Part shown: one piece after another, positions 26,070-34,572 of the stretch
How the letters are laid out: every line of letters starts with the position of its first letter
How positions within the stretch are numbered: the stretch's first letter is position 1
Assembly: GCA_025463515.1 (NCBI GenBank)
Contig: JAODAQ010000040.1
Location: 1 to 64,000, forward strand
Source of the DNA: Rhodoglobus sp.
Lineage (GTDB): Bacteria > Actinomycetota > Actinomycetes > Actinomycetales > Microbacteriaceae
Direction of reading: 5' to 3'
DNA: 64,000 bases
Program-made: the position numbers and the translations under genes
Notes under the pieces: model-generated
What the model was told of the DNA's origin: nothing
The model's input: the letters and a program-made list of their open reading frames with translations, nothing else
Databases searched by the model: none

Positions 26070-27434
26070 ATGAAGTACGCCAACACCGTCATCGACCTGG
26101 TCGGCAACACGCCCCTCGTTCGGCTCAACAGCGTGACCGAGGGGATCGCCGCGACGGTGCTCGTCAAGGTCGAGTACCTGAACCCGGGCGGCTCCTCCAA
26201 GGACCGCATCGCCACGCGCATCATCGACGACGCCGAGGCCAAGGGGCTTTTGAAGCCCGGCGGCACCATCGTCGAGCCGACGAGCGGCAACACCGGCATC
26301 GGGCTCGCCCTGGTCGCCCAGCAGCGCGGCTACCGCTGCGTGTTCGTGCTGCCGGACAAGGTCGGGGAGGACAAGCGCAACGTGCTCCTGGCCTACGGCG
26401 CGGAGATCGTGGTGACACCCACGGCGGTCGAGCCGTCGAGCCCCGAGTCGTACTACTCGGTGTCCGACCGGCTGGCCCGGGAGATCCCAGGCGCGTTCAA
26501 GCCCAACCAGTACTCCAACCCGAACGGCCCGCTCAGCCACTACGAGACCACCGGTCCCGAGATCTGGGCGGACACCGAGGGCAAGGTCACGCACTTCGTC
26601 GCGGGCGTCGGCACCGGCGGCACCATCAGCGGCGTCGGCAAGTACCTCAAGGAGGTGTCGAACGGCGCGGTCCGGATCATCGGCGCCGACCCCGAGGGCT
26701 CCGTGTACTCGGGCGGCACCGGCCGCCCCTACCTCGTCGAGGGCGTCGGCGAGGACTTCTGGCCGACCGCCTACGACCCGACAGTGGTGGACGAGATCAT
26801 CGCGTCAACGGACGCGGAGTCGTTCGACTTCACCCGTCGGCTGGCCCGCGAGGAGGGGCTGCTCGTCGGCGGATCGAGCGGGCTCGCCGTGGCATCCGGT
26901 CTCAAGGCCGCCAAGGACCTGGGCAAGGACGACGTCATGGTGATCCTGCTGCCGGACGGCGGCCGCGGCTACCTGGGCAAGGTCTTCAACGACAAGTGGA
27001 TGCGCAGCTACGGCTTCCTCTCCGACACCCAGGAGCGCACGGTCGGCGACGTCATCAAGACGAAGACCGGAGAGCTGCCCGACCTCGTGCACGTACACCC
27101 CACCGACACCGTGCGCGACGCGATCGAGATCATGAGCAAGTACGAGGTCTCGCAGATGCCCGTGCTGACGGCGGAGCCGCCCGTCGTGATGGGCGAGGTG
27201 ATCGGCGCGATCGACGAGCGGTCCCTCCTCGAGGCCGTGTTCAACGGCGGGGCGAAGATGACGGACGCCATCCGGGAATTCGTCGGCAAGCCCCTCGGTT
27301 TGATCGGTGTGCACGAGTCGCTGAGCGCAGCGCGTGCAGCGCTGGCGAGCACGGATGCCCTCCTCGTCACCAACGACGGCAAGCCGGCAGCGGTGCTCAC
27401 CCGGCACGACCTGCTCACCTTCCTCTCCGAATAA
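26070..27434 (+). CDS. Cystathionine beta-synthase
   Basis: A 454-residue PLP enzyme condensing serine (or O-acetylserine) with homocysteine. The PLP lysine is Lys44 in GGSSKDRIA; the phosphate-binding loop is GTGGTISGVGKYL; the substrate loop is EPTSGNTGIGLA. The N-terminal catalytic domain (to about residue 320) is followed by a pair of CBS domains (about 335-450). Length and domain order match actinobacterial CBS rather than plain cysteine synthase (about 310 residues). The next gene starts 7 bases downstream and completes reverse transsulfuration. Confidence 0.93.
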   Translation: MKYANTVIDLVGNTPLVRLNSVTEGIAATVLVKVEYLNPGGSSKDRIATRIIDDAEAKGLLKPGGTIVEPTSGNTGIGLALVAQQRGYRCVFVLPDKVGEDKRNVLLAYGAEIVVTPTAVEPSSPESYYSVSDRLAREIPGAFKPNQYSNPNGPLSHYETTGPEIWADTEGKVTHFVAGVGTGGTISGVGKYLKEVSNGAVRIIGADPEGSVYSGGTGRPYLVEGVGEDFWPTAYDPTVVDEIIASTDAESFDFTRRLAREEGLLVGGSSGLAVASGLKAAKDLGKDDVMVILLPDGGRGYLGKVFNDKWMRSYGFLSDTQERTVGDVIKTKTGELPDLVHVHPTDTVRDAIEIMSKYEVSQMPVLTAEPPVVMGEVIGAIDERSLLEAVFNGGAKMTDAIREFVGKPLGLIGVHESLSAARAALASTDALLVTNDGKPAAVLTRHDLLTFLSE

Positions 27435-27441
27435 GGACCCC

Positions 27442-28599
27442 TTGACCGACTACGCCTTCCCCACCCGCGCCATCCATGCCGGGCAGGAGTTCGACCCCAC
27501 CACCGGCGCTGTCGTGCCCCCGGTCTACCTCACCTCCACGTTCGTGCAGGACGGCATCGGCGGCTTCCGCGGCGGCTACGAGTACGCCCGCGGCGGCAAC
27601 CCGACCCGCGACTCCCTGCAGGAGCTTCTCGCCTCCCTCGAGGGCGGCCTCAAGGCCTTCAGCTTCGCGTCCGGCCTTGCCGCTGAGGACACGCTGCTGC
27701 GCGCCGTACTGAAGCCCGGCGACCACGTCGTCATGGGCAACGACGTCTACGGCGGCACCCACCGCCTCGTCAGCCGCGTGTTCATCCCGTGGGGCGTCTC
27801 GCTCTCGACGGTCAACATGAGCGACCTCGACGCGGTGCGCGCGGCGATCCGGCCGGATGCCACGAAGGTGCTGTGGATCGAGACGCCGAGCAACCCGCTC
27901 ATGAAGATCAGCGACATCGCTGCTCTCGTCGCGATCGCGAAGGAGTCGGGAATCCTCGTCGTCGTCGACAACACCTTCGCCTCGCCGTACCTGCAGCAGC
28001 CGATCTCGCTCGGTGCCGACGTCGTCGTGCACTCGACCACCAAGTACCTCGGCGGCCACTCGGACGTGCTCGGCGGCGCGGTCATCGTGAACAGCGAGGA
28101 GCTCGCCGAGAAGGTCGGATTCCTGCAGTTCGGGGTCGGCGCGGTCTCCGGCCCGATGGATGCCTGGCTCACCGTCCGCGGCATCAAGACCCTGGCCGTG
28201 CGCCTCGACCGGCACTCCTCGAACGCGCAGTCGATCGCGGAGAAGCTGGTCGGCCACCCCAAGCTCGACGCCGTGTACTACCCGGGCCTGCCCGACCACC
28301 CCGGCCACGACATCGCCGCGACGCAGATGAAGGCCTTCGGCGGCATGATCTCGGTCGCGGTCAAGGGCGGCGTCGGCCCGGCCAAGAAGTTCGCGGAGTC
28401 GATGGAGCTGTTCCAGCTCGCCGAGTCGCTCGGCGGCGTCGAGTCGCTCGTCTGCTACCCGTCGGAGATGACGCACGCGTCGGTCCGCGGCACCGACCTC
28501 GAGGTGCCCGAGAACGTCGTGCGCCTCTCGGTGGGCATCGAGGATGTCGACGACCTGACAGCCGATGTTCTGGACGCACTCGACCGGCTGGTTGAGTAG
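27442..28599 (+). CDS. Cystathionine gamma-lyase/gamma-synthase (Cys/Met metabolism PLP enzyme)
   Basis: A 385-residue PLP enzyme with a TTG start at 27442 preceded by AAGGACC. The PLP lysine is Lys201 in HSTTKYLGGHSD; other family motifs are EYARGGNPTRD, FASGLAAEDT and ETPSNPL. Sequence motifs alone do not separate lyase from synthase; pairing with cystathionine beta-synthase favours the gamma-lyase of reverse transsulfuration. The last codons (GTT GAG TAG) lie inside palindromic repeat copy 5, so the C-terminal Val-Glu and the stop are repeat-derived. Confidence 0.92.
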   Translation: MTDYAFPTRAIHAGQEFDPTTGAVVPPVYLTSTFVQDGIGGFRGGYEYARGGNPTRDSLQELLASLEGGLKAFSFASGLAAEDTLLRAVLKPGDHVVMGNDVYGGTHRLVSRVFIPWGVSLSTVNMSDLDAVRAAIRPDATKVLWIETPSNPLMKISDIAALVAIAKESGILVVVDNTFASPYLQQPISLGADVVVHSTTKYLGGHSDVLGGAVIVNSEELAEKVGFLQFGVGAVSGPMDAWLTVRGIKTLAVRLDRHSSNAQSIAEKLVGHPKLDAVYYPGLPDHPGHDIAATQMKAFGGMISVAVKGGVGPAKKFAESMELFQLAESLGGVESLVCYPSEMTHASVRGTDLEVPENVVRLSVGIEDVDDLTADVLDALDRLVE

Positions 28600-28666
28600 C
28601 GCGTTCTGGCGCGCGTATCGAAGCCGGTTGGGGTTTCGATACGGCCCTAGAGGGCCTACTCAACCC
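28590..28666. repeat. Palindromic interspersed repeat, copy 5
   Basis: From GGTTGAGTAG to CCTACTCAACCC with the GTATCGAAGCC...GGTTTCGATAC core. The central loop is the shortest of the five copies. The first ten bases encode the end of the upstream PLP-enzyme gene, including its TAG stop. Confidence 0.92.
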
Positions 28667-28730
28667 ACACGCAGCAAGCTCTCAGCCCAGTAGCGGCTGA
28701 GGCCCAGACTGCAGGTCCACAGTCAGCGGA

Positions 28731-29993
28731 GTGAGAACTCCTGACGGACTGCGCCTCGACGTGGTCGTCCCCGTGTACAACGAGCAAGAATCGCTCGAGC
28801 GCAGCGTGCGCGTGCTGCACGCCACCCTGGCCGAGCAGTTCGGCAGTTCCAGCCAGCCCATCGAGCCGTGGCGCATCACCATCGCCGACAACGCGAGCAC
28901 GGATGCCACGGCCGAGATCGCCGCGCGCCTGGCCGCCGAGCTTCCCGAGGTCGAGCTGCTCCACCTCGACGAGAAGGGCCGCGGCCGCGCCCTCAAGCGG
29001 GCGTGGCTCGAGTCGACCGCGGACGTGGTCGCGTACGTCGACGTCGACCTCTCCACCGACCTCCGCGCGCTGCCGCCCCTCGTGGCGCCCCTGCTCTCCG
29101 GCCATTCCGACATCGCGATCGGCACGCGCCTCGGCCGCGGCTCCCGCGTCGTGCGCGGTGCCAAGCGCGAGTTCGTGTCCCGCAGCTACAACCTCCTGCT
29201 GCGCCGCGCGATGGGGGTGACCTTCACCGACGCGCAGTGCGGATTCAAGGCGATGCGGCGCGACGTCGCGCAGCGCGTGCTCCCGCTCGTCGAGGACACC
29301 GGCTGGTTCTTCGACACCGAGCTGCTCATCATCGGCGAGCGCGCCGGTCTGCGCATCCATGAAGTCCCTGTCGACTGGATCGACGACGAGAACTCGAGCG
29401 TCGACATCGTGGCGACCGCGACGGCCGACCTGCGCGGGCTCGTGCGCGTGTGGCGCTCGATCCTCACCGGGCGGATCCCGCTCGAGGAGGTCTACGCCGA
29501 GCTCGGGCGACAGCCCTTCGCCCCGGCCCGGCCGCCGAGCTTCTTCGGGCAGGTCATCCGGTTCGGGATCATCGGCGGCGTCTCGACCCTCGCCTACGCG
29601 GGGCTCTACTTCGCGCTGCAGTTCGTCGTGCCCGAGCAGCTGGCGAACTTCCTCGCCCTGCTCGTGACCGCGATCGCGAACACCTGGGCGAACCGCCGCT
29701 TCACGTTCCGGGTGCGCGGGCCGCAGGGGGCGCTCAAGCACCACGTGCAGGGCCTCGTCGTGTTCGGGGTCGCCTGGGCGATGACCGCGGGATCACTCGC
29801 GGTGCTGCACCACTACCTGCCCGCCGCGGGGCCGCATCACGAGCTGCTCATCCTCACCGCCGCGAACCTCGCGGCCACGGTCATGCGGTTCCTCGCGCTG
29901 CGGCTGTGGGTGTTCCGCCACCGTGCCAGCCACGCACCCCTGGGCGCCCCGCGTCGCGTGGTGACCTCGCGCGATCGCGTGCTCAGCTCGTGA
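28731..29993 (+). CDS. Glycosyltransferase family 2 fused to a GtrA-like membrane domain
   Basis: A 420-residue protein with a GTG start. The N-terminal GT-A domain (about residues 8-245) has VVVPVYNEQESLERS, the acidic VDVDLSTD that binds the metal-nucleotide sugar, and a QCGFKAM motif of dolichyl-phosphate-mannose-synthase-like enzymes. A GtrA-like domain of four helices follows (about 280-400), containing ANTWANRRFTFR. This fusion usually makes a polyprenyl-phosphate sugar at the membrane and passes it across. The stop overlaps the next gene (GTGA); that gene can use such a lipid-linked donor. Confidence 0.92.
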   Translation: MRTPDGLRLDVVVPVYNEQESLERSVRVLHATLAEQFGSSSQPIEPWRITIADNASTDATAEIAARLAAELPEVELLHLDEKGRGRALKRAWLESTADVVAYVDVDLSTDLRALPPLVAPLLSGHSDIAIGTRLGRGSRVVRGAKREFVSRSYNLLLRRAMGVTFTDAQCGFKAMRRDVAQRVLPLVEDTGWFFDTELLIIGERAGLRIHEVPVDWIDDENSSVDIVATATADLRGLVRVWRSILTGRIPLEEVYAELGRQPFAPARPPSFFGQVIRFGIIGGVSTLAYAGLYFALQFVVPEQLANFLALLVTAIANTWANRRFTFRVRGPQGALKHHVQGLVVFGVAWAMTAGSLAVLHHYLPAAGPHHELLILTAANLAATVMRFLALRLWVFRHRASHAPLGAPRRVVTSRDRVLSS

Positions 29994-31888
29994 CGGCGAT
30001 CAGCTGGTCGAGCCTGTCGAGGCCCTTCGTCGGATCTCGACTGGCCCGCTCGCCGGGCTGGGAGCGCCCCGCCTTCCTGGGCCTGCTCGCCCTCACGGCG
30101 GTGCTCTACCTGGTGAACCTCTCGGTGAGCGGCTGGGCCAACTCCTTCTACTCGGCGGCCGTGCAGGCCGGGTCCGTCAACTGGGAGGCCTTCTTCTACG
30201 GCTCGTCCGACGCGGCGAACTCGATCACCGTCGACAAGCCGCCCGCCAGCCTGTGGCTCATGTCGCTCTCGGTGCGGCTCCTGGGGCTGACCCCGTTCGC
30301 GATCCTGCTGCCCGAGGCCCTCATGGGCGTCGCGACGGTGGCGGTGCTCTACGTCATCGTGCGCCGCCGGTTCCCGGCCGGTACCGCCCTGCTCGCCGGG
30401 CTCACCCTCGCCCTGACCCCGGTGGCCGCCCTCATGTTCCGGTTCAACAACCCGGATGCCCTGCTCGTGCTGCTCCTGACCCTCTCCGTGTACTTCACGC
30501 TGCGCGGCATCGAGAGCGGCAGGCTCCGCTGGGTGCTGCTGGCCGGCGCGATGGTCGGGCTCGGATTCCTGACCAAGCAGCTGCAGGCCTTCCTCGTGCT
30601 GCCGGTGCTCGCGGGCGTGTACCTGTACGCGTCGCCGCGCTCGCTGCGCGTGCGGCTCGGCCACCTCCTCGGCGCGCTCGGGGCGGTGATCGTCTCCGCG
30701 GGCTGGTGGGTCGCGATCGTCGAGCTCGTGCCCGCGGGCTCGCGCCCCTACATCGGCGGCTCGCAGGTGAACGACTTCCTCGAGCTCACCTTCGGCTACA
30801 ACGGGCTGGGCCGCCTCACGGGCGAGGAGACCGGCAGCGTCACGAGCGCAGCGACCGGAGCGCACTGGGGATACACCGGCCTCGACCGGCTCTTCAGCGG
30901 CGACTTCGGCGCGCAGGTGACCTGGCTCATGTTCGCCGCGCTGGTGGGGCTCGGCGCCGTCCTGTGGCTCATGCGCCGACTCCCGCGCACCTCGACCGCC
31001 CGCGCGACGACCCTGCTCCTCGGCGGGACCCTCGTGGTCACCGCGCTCGCCTTCAGCTTCATGGCGGGCATCTTCCACGCGTACTACACCGTTGCGCTCG
31101 CGCCCGCCCTCGCGGGGACCTTCGCCATCGGCGCCGGCATGCTGTGGTCGCGCCGCCGCAAGCGGTGGGCGCGCACCGTCATGGCGGTGGTCACGGCGGG
31201 CACGGCGGCGTGGGCGTTCGAGCTGCTCCTGCGGTCCGGTGCGTGGCTGCCGTGGCTGCGCTGGGTGGTCCTCGCGCTGGGGCTTCTCGCCGCCGTGCTG
31301 CTGGTGGTGCGGGGCGGCCGTGCGCGGGCGGGCGCCGTGGCATCCGTGTCGCTTGCCGCTGTTCTGCTCGGCCCCCTCGCCTTCACGCTCGTGACCCTGG
31401 CCGTGCCGCACACCGGCTCTGTCGTGTACGCGGGCCCCAGTTCGGGCATGACCTCCGGCCTGCCCCCGGCGCACGCGGGAGCCAACCCGCTCGCGCCGCT
31501 GATCGTGCACGGCGCCAACGGGGGCGGGCTCCTCGATGCGGCCCAGGTGAGCCCGTCGCTGGCCAGCACACTCGCGACGGATGGCACGGACTACACCTGG
31601 CTCGCCGCCGCGATGGGCTCCAACCAGGCGGCCGGCTACCAGCTGGCCACGGGCCTGCCCGTGATGCCGATCGGCGGGTTCAACGGCAGCGACCCCTCGC
31701 CGACGCTCGAGCAGTTCCAGCAGTATGTGGCCGACGGCCGCATCCACTGGTACATCGTGGGCACGCTCGGGCGGTCGAACGGCGGGTCGAACTCCTCGTC
31801 GCTCATCTCGGGCTGGGTGGTCGGCAACTTCCACCAGGTGACGATCGAGGGGACGCGCTTCTACGACCTGACCAAGCCGCTGGCGTGA
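29990..31888 (+). CDS. GT39-like membrane glycosyltransferase (PMT_2 family)
   Basis: A 632-residue multi-spanning enzyme with about 11-13 helices and a C-terminal extracytoplasmic domain of about 170 residues. The first loop carries the acidic catalytic region (GSSDAANSITVDKPPASLW), typical of PMT_2/ArnT-like enzymes that use polyprenyl-phosphate sugars. The GTG start overlaps the upstream GT2-GtrA stop by 4 bases, so donor synthesis and transfer are coupled. The acceptor, protein or wall polymer, is unknown. Confidence 0.9.
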   Translation: MTAISWSSLSRPFVGSRLARSPGWERPAFLGLLALTAVLYLVNLSVSGWANSFYSAAVQAGSVNWEAFFYGSSDAANSITVDKPPASLWLMSLSVRLLGLTPFAILLPEALMGVATVAVLYVIVRRRFPAGTALLAGLTLALTPVAALMFRFNNPDALLVLLLTLSVYFTLRGIESGRLRWVLLAGAMVGLGFLTKQLQAFLVLPVLAGVYLYASPRSLRVRLGHLLGALGAVIVSAGWWVAIVELVPAGSRPYIGGSQVNDFLELTFGYNGLGRLTGEETGSVTSAATGAHWGYTGLDRLFSGDFGAQVTWLMFAALVGLGAVLWLMRRLPRTSTARATTLLLGGTLVVTALAFSFMAGIFHAYYTVALAPALAGTFAIGAGMLWSRRRKRWARTVMAVVTAGTAAWAFELLLRSGAWLPWLRWVVLALGLLAAVLLVVRGGRARAGAVASVSLAAVLLGPLAFTLVTLAVPHTGSVVYAGPSSGMTSGLPPAHAGANPLAPLIVHGANGGGLLDAAQVSPSLASTLATDGTDYTWLAAAMGSNQAAGYQLATGLPVMPIGGFNGSDPSPTLEQFQQYVADGRIHWYIVGTLGRSNGGSNSSSLISGWVVGNFHQVTIEGTRFYDLTKPLA

Positions 31889-31950
31889 TGTCGTAGCGGG
31901 CTGTCCGTTTCTCGCGCGACAGCGTCGGCGGCCGCCGCCATGATTGACCG

Positions 31951-33318
31951 GTGACTACCACCGCCGTCCACACCGCCCGCCTCGGGCTCGGGCAGGCGTC
32001 GGCGCTGTACATCGCGGCGGTGCTCGGCACGGGCATCCTGGCGCTGCCCGGTCTTGCCGCGGATGCTGCCGGGCCCGCGTCGATCGTCGCTGTCCTCGCC
32101 GTGCTGGTCGCCTCCATCCCGCTCGCGGGCACCTTCGCCGCGCTCGCGGCGCGCTACCCCGACGCGGGCGGCGTGGCGACCTTCGTGCGGCTCGCGCTCG
32201 GCCCCACGGCGGCCCGGATGAGCGGGTACTGGTTCTTCTTCGGCGTGAGCTTCGGCGCCCCCGTCGTGGCCATCCTCGGGGGCGAGTACGTGACCGCGGC
32301 ACTCGGGGCGCCGCGCTCCTTCGTGCCGTGGATCGGGCTCGCGTTCCTCGTCGTGCCGCTCATCGTCAACGCGTTCGGGCTGCGGCTCACCGGGCGCATC
32401 CAGCTCGGGCTCACCGCGCTACTGCTCGTCGTCGTGATCGGCGTCGTCGCGGTCTCGGCGCCCGCCTCCGACCCGGCGAACTTCGCGCCCTTCCTGCCGC
32501 ACGGCTGGGCGGGCGTCGGCCTCGCGATCAGCCTGTTCGTGTGGGCGTTCGCCGGCTGGGAGGCGGTGACGCACATCGCGGGGGAGTTCCGCAATCCGCG
32601 CCGCACGATCCCGGTCGCCACGGGCATTGCGATCGTGGTGGTGGGGCTCTCGTACCTGGCGCTGCAGGTCGTCACCGTGGGGGTGCTGGGGTCCGGGCAT
32701 CCGGACAGCCTCGTGCCGCTCATCGACCTCGTGACCGTGACCGTTCCGGGTGTCGGCCCGATCGTGGTTGCCGTGATCGCGGCTGTGGTCGCGGTGGGCG
32801 TGCTGAACGCGTACATCCCGGCGTTCTCGAACCTCGCGGCCTCCCTCGGGCGCGACGGGCACCTGCCGCGCTGGTTCGCGAAGGGGGCCGAAGCGGGGGC
32901 GGTCCCGCGCCGCGCGCTCGCGCTGTGGGCGGCGATCGCGCTCGTGTACTTCGCGGCGATGGTCATCACCGGGCTCCAGCTCGAGCCGTTCATCCTCATC
33001 CACACCAGCTCGATGGTCGCGGTCTACGCGCTCGGGATGACCGCGGCGGTGCGCCTGCTCGAGCGGTTCTCGCTCGGCTGGTGGATGGCCGTGGTCTCCG
33101 TCGTGCTCGTCGCCGGGCTGCTCGTGCTCGCCGGCGTGCACCTGCTGATCCCCGCCGTGCTCGCGGTGGTGGCGGTACTCGTGACGGTCGTGAAGCGCGT
33201 CCGCCGGTCCCGACCTGTGCATAATGGTGACGACGTTCATGTGAACGTACACATCGTCGATGGAGCCGGGTACGAATCCGATGGAACCAGACAGGGTTCG
33301 AGCACCGAACATCCGTGA
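31951..33318 (+). CDS. APC-superfamily amino acid permease
   Basis: A 455-residue protein with a GTG start, twelve predicted helices, and the family's TM1 break in LYIAAVLGTGILALPG. VWAFAGWEAVTHIAGEFRNPRRTIP is the conserved TM6/loop region. It probably takes up amino acids by cation symport. The frame runs past the expected end (VKRVRRSRP) across the operator at 33239-33254 and 59 bases into the LacI-type gene, so the final 35-40 residues are not typical of the family. Confidence 0.85.
   Translation: MTTTAVHTARLGLGQASALYIAAVLGTGILALPGLAADAAGPASIVAVLAVLVASIPLAGTFAALAARYPDAGGVATFVRLALGPTAARMSGYWFFFGVSFGAPVVAILGGEYVTAALGAPRSFVPWIGLAFLVVPLIVNAFGLRLTGRIQLGLTALLLVVVIGVVAVSAPASDPANFAPFLPHGWAGVGLAISLFVWAFAGWEAVTHIAGEFRNPRRTIPVATGIAIVVVGLSYLALQVVTVGVLGSGHPDSLVPLIDLVTVTVPGVGPIVVAVIAAVVAVGVLNAYIPAFSNLAASLGRDGHLPRWFAKGAEAGAVPRRALALWAAIALVYFAAMVITGLQLEPFILIHTSSMVAVYALGMTAAVRLLERFSLGWWMAVVSVVLVAGLLVLAGVHLLIPAVLAVVAVLVTVVKRVRRSRPVHNGDDVHVNVHIVDGAGYESDGTRQGSSTEHP
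33239..33254. promoter_or_regulatory. AraR-like operator, autoregulatory
   Basis: ATGTGAACGTACACAT is a 16-bp palindrome with one symmetric mismatch pair. It nearly matches the site in front of araB (34529-34544). It ends 5 bases before the repressor's first ATG and lies inside the permease frame, so binding would block the repressor's own start. Confidence 0.65.
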
Positions 33319-34285
33319 TGTCGCGCGCCTCGCCGGGGTCTCGTACCAGACGGTCTCGCGCGTGCTCAACGACAGCCCGAGCATCAAGGACTCCACGAAG
33401 CAGCGCGTCCTCGATGTCATCGGCGAGATCGGCTACCGGCCGAACCAGGCGGCGCGCGCGCTCGTCACGAGCAAGTCGCGCACTATCGGGGTGCTCTCGC
33501 AGCAGACCGCCCACTACGGGCCGACGACCAGCATCACCGCGATCGAGGGCGCGGCGCGCGAAGCCGGCTACCGGCTGAGCATCACGAACGTCTCGTCGGG
33601 GGACTACGTCGCGATCAAGGCAGGGATCGACTACCTGCTGAGCCAGTCGATCGAGGCGCTCGTAGTGATCGCGCCGCAGGTGCGGGTGTTCGAGATCCTG
33701 AGCGAGCTGTCGATCAGTGTGCCGTTCGTGACGCTGCAGGCCACCGACCTCGGCGTGCACAGCATGTCCGTCGACCAGGTGGCAGGCGCCCGGCTCGCAA
33801 CCCGCCACCTCATCGACCTGGGCCACACCGAGATCATGCACATCTCCGGCCCGCAGGACTGGATCGAGGCCGAGGCCCGAATGCAGGGCTTCCTCGAGGA
33901 GATCAACAACGCCGACCTGCGCACCCGCGCCCCCATCCTCGGTGACTGGAGCGCGCACTTCGGCTACTACGCGGGGCTCGAGCTGCTGCGGTTCCGCGAC
34001 TTCACGGCGGTGTTCGCGAGCAACGACCAGATGGCGCTCGGCTTCATGCACGCCTGCCGCGAGCTCGGGCTGAGCATCCCCGGCGACATCTCCATCGTGG
34101 GCTTCGACGACATCCCGGAGGCCGCGCACTTCTTCCCGCCGCTCACCACCGTCCGGCAGAACTTCCCCGAGATCGGGCGCAGGGCGATCTCCCTGCTCCT
34201 CTCGGAGCTGCGCGGCGACAGTCCGCTCGAGCAGGGGCAGATCACGCCGGAGCTCGTCGTGCGCGAGTCGACCTCTGCGCCGTAG
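33260..34285 (+). CDS. LacI-family repressor of the arabinose operon (AraR role)
   Basis: A 341-residue regulator; the second ATG at 33281 is an equally plausible start and neither has a clear Shine-Dalgarno. The N-terminal HTH is NIRDVARLAGVSYQTVSRVL with the hinge region NQAARALVTSKSRTIGVLS. The effector domain has ATRHLIDLGHTEIMHISG, FASNDQMALGF and IVGFDDIPEAAHF. It lies immediately upstream of araBDA, and matching operators precede its own start and araB, so L-arabinose or a derivative is the likely inducer. It belongs to the LacI fold, unlike the GntR/LacI chimera AraR of Bacillus. Confidence 0.88.
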   Translation: MEPGTNPMEPDRVRAPNIRDVARLAGVSYQTVSRVLNDSPSIKDSTKQRVLDVIGEIGYRPNQAARALVTSKSRTIGVLSQQTAHYGPTTSITAIEGAAREAGYRLSITNVSSGDYVAIKAGIDYLLSQSIEALVVIAPQVRVFEILSELSISVPFVTLQATDLGVHSMSVDQVAGARLATRHLIDLGHTEIMHISGPQDWIEAEARMQGFLEEINNADLRTRAPILGDWSAHFGYYAGLELLRFRDFTAVFASNDQMALGFMHACRELGLSIPGDISIVGFDDIPEAAHFFPPLTTVRQNFPEIGRRAISLLLSELRGDSPLEQGQITPELVVRESTSAP

Positions 34286-34410
34286 TGCGGGTGCGCGGCG
34301 CCGTAGTGCAGGCGCGCGCCTCGCGCCGCCGGGCCTGCTGCAGTGCGGCTGCGCCTCGCGCTACAGGTTTCCCGCCGCGCTACAGGAATTGCTGCCGCGG
34401 CGCGCAAAAG
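34277..34410. repeat. Repeat-rich gap: GCGCCGTAGTGC direct repeats and CGCGCTACAGG motifs
   Basis: GCGCCGTAGTGC occurs at 34277-34288 (containing the repressor's TAG stop) and again at 34298-34309. CGCGCTACAGG follows at 34357 and a near copy at 34377, with a degraded complementary GGTGTAGC near 34410. These match the arms of the inverted repeat at 9653-9716. No coding potential. Confidence 0.55.
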
Positions 34411-34486
34411 GTGTAGCCCGGCCGCGGGCGATCCGGAGCGCGGGGGGGCCGCGGCGCCTTAGTTACCCGATGGTGACTTCTCGGCC

Positions 34487-34544
34487 TTGACAAATGTGAC
34501 CGTTTCGCCTGTAACATGGCGCAACGGAATGTGAACGGTCACAT
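34487..34544 (+). promoter_or_regulatory. araBDA promoter with two AraR-like sites
   Basis: TTGACA (34487-34492) is a perfect -35 element, and a -10 lies in TGTAACAT (34510-34517). A half-site ATGTGACC (34494-34501) sits between them. A full palindrome ATGTGAACGGTCACAT (34529-34544, one mismatch pair) lies just after the expected start point. This is a simple repression layout matching the operator before the LacI-type gene. Confidence 0.75.
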
Positions 34545-34572
34545 CTAGCGTCAAGACAACGGAGTCCAGCCA

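Noticed and set aside
5322-28666. CRISPR-like array from recurring GGTTGAGTAG units
   Set aside because: The copies are kilobases apart, palindromic and diverged, with no regular spacers or cas genes.
29837-31834. Minus-strand frame opposite the GT39-like gene
   Set aside because: Same reason: charged low-complexity translation against a well-defined membrane enzyme.
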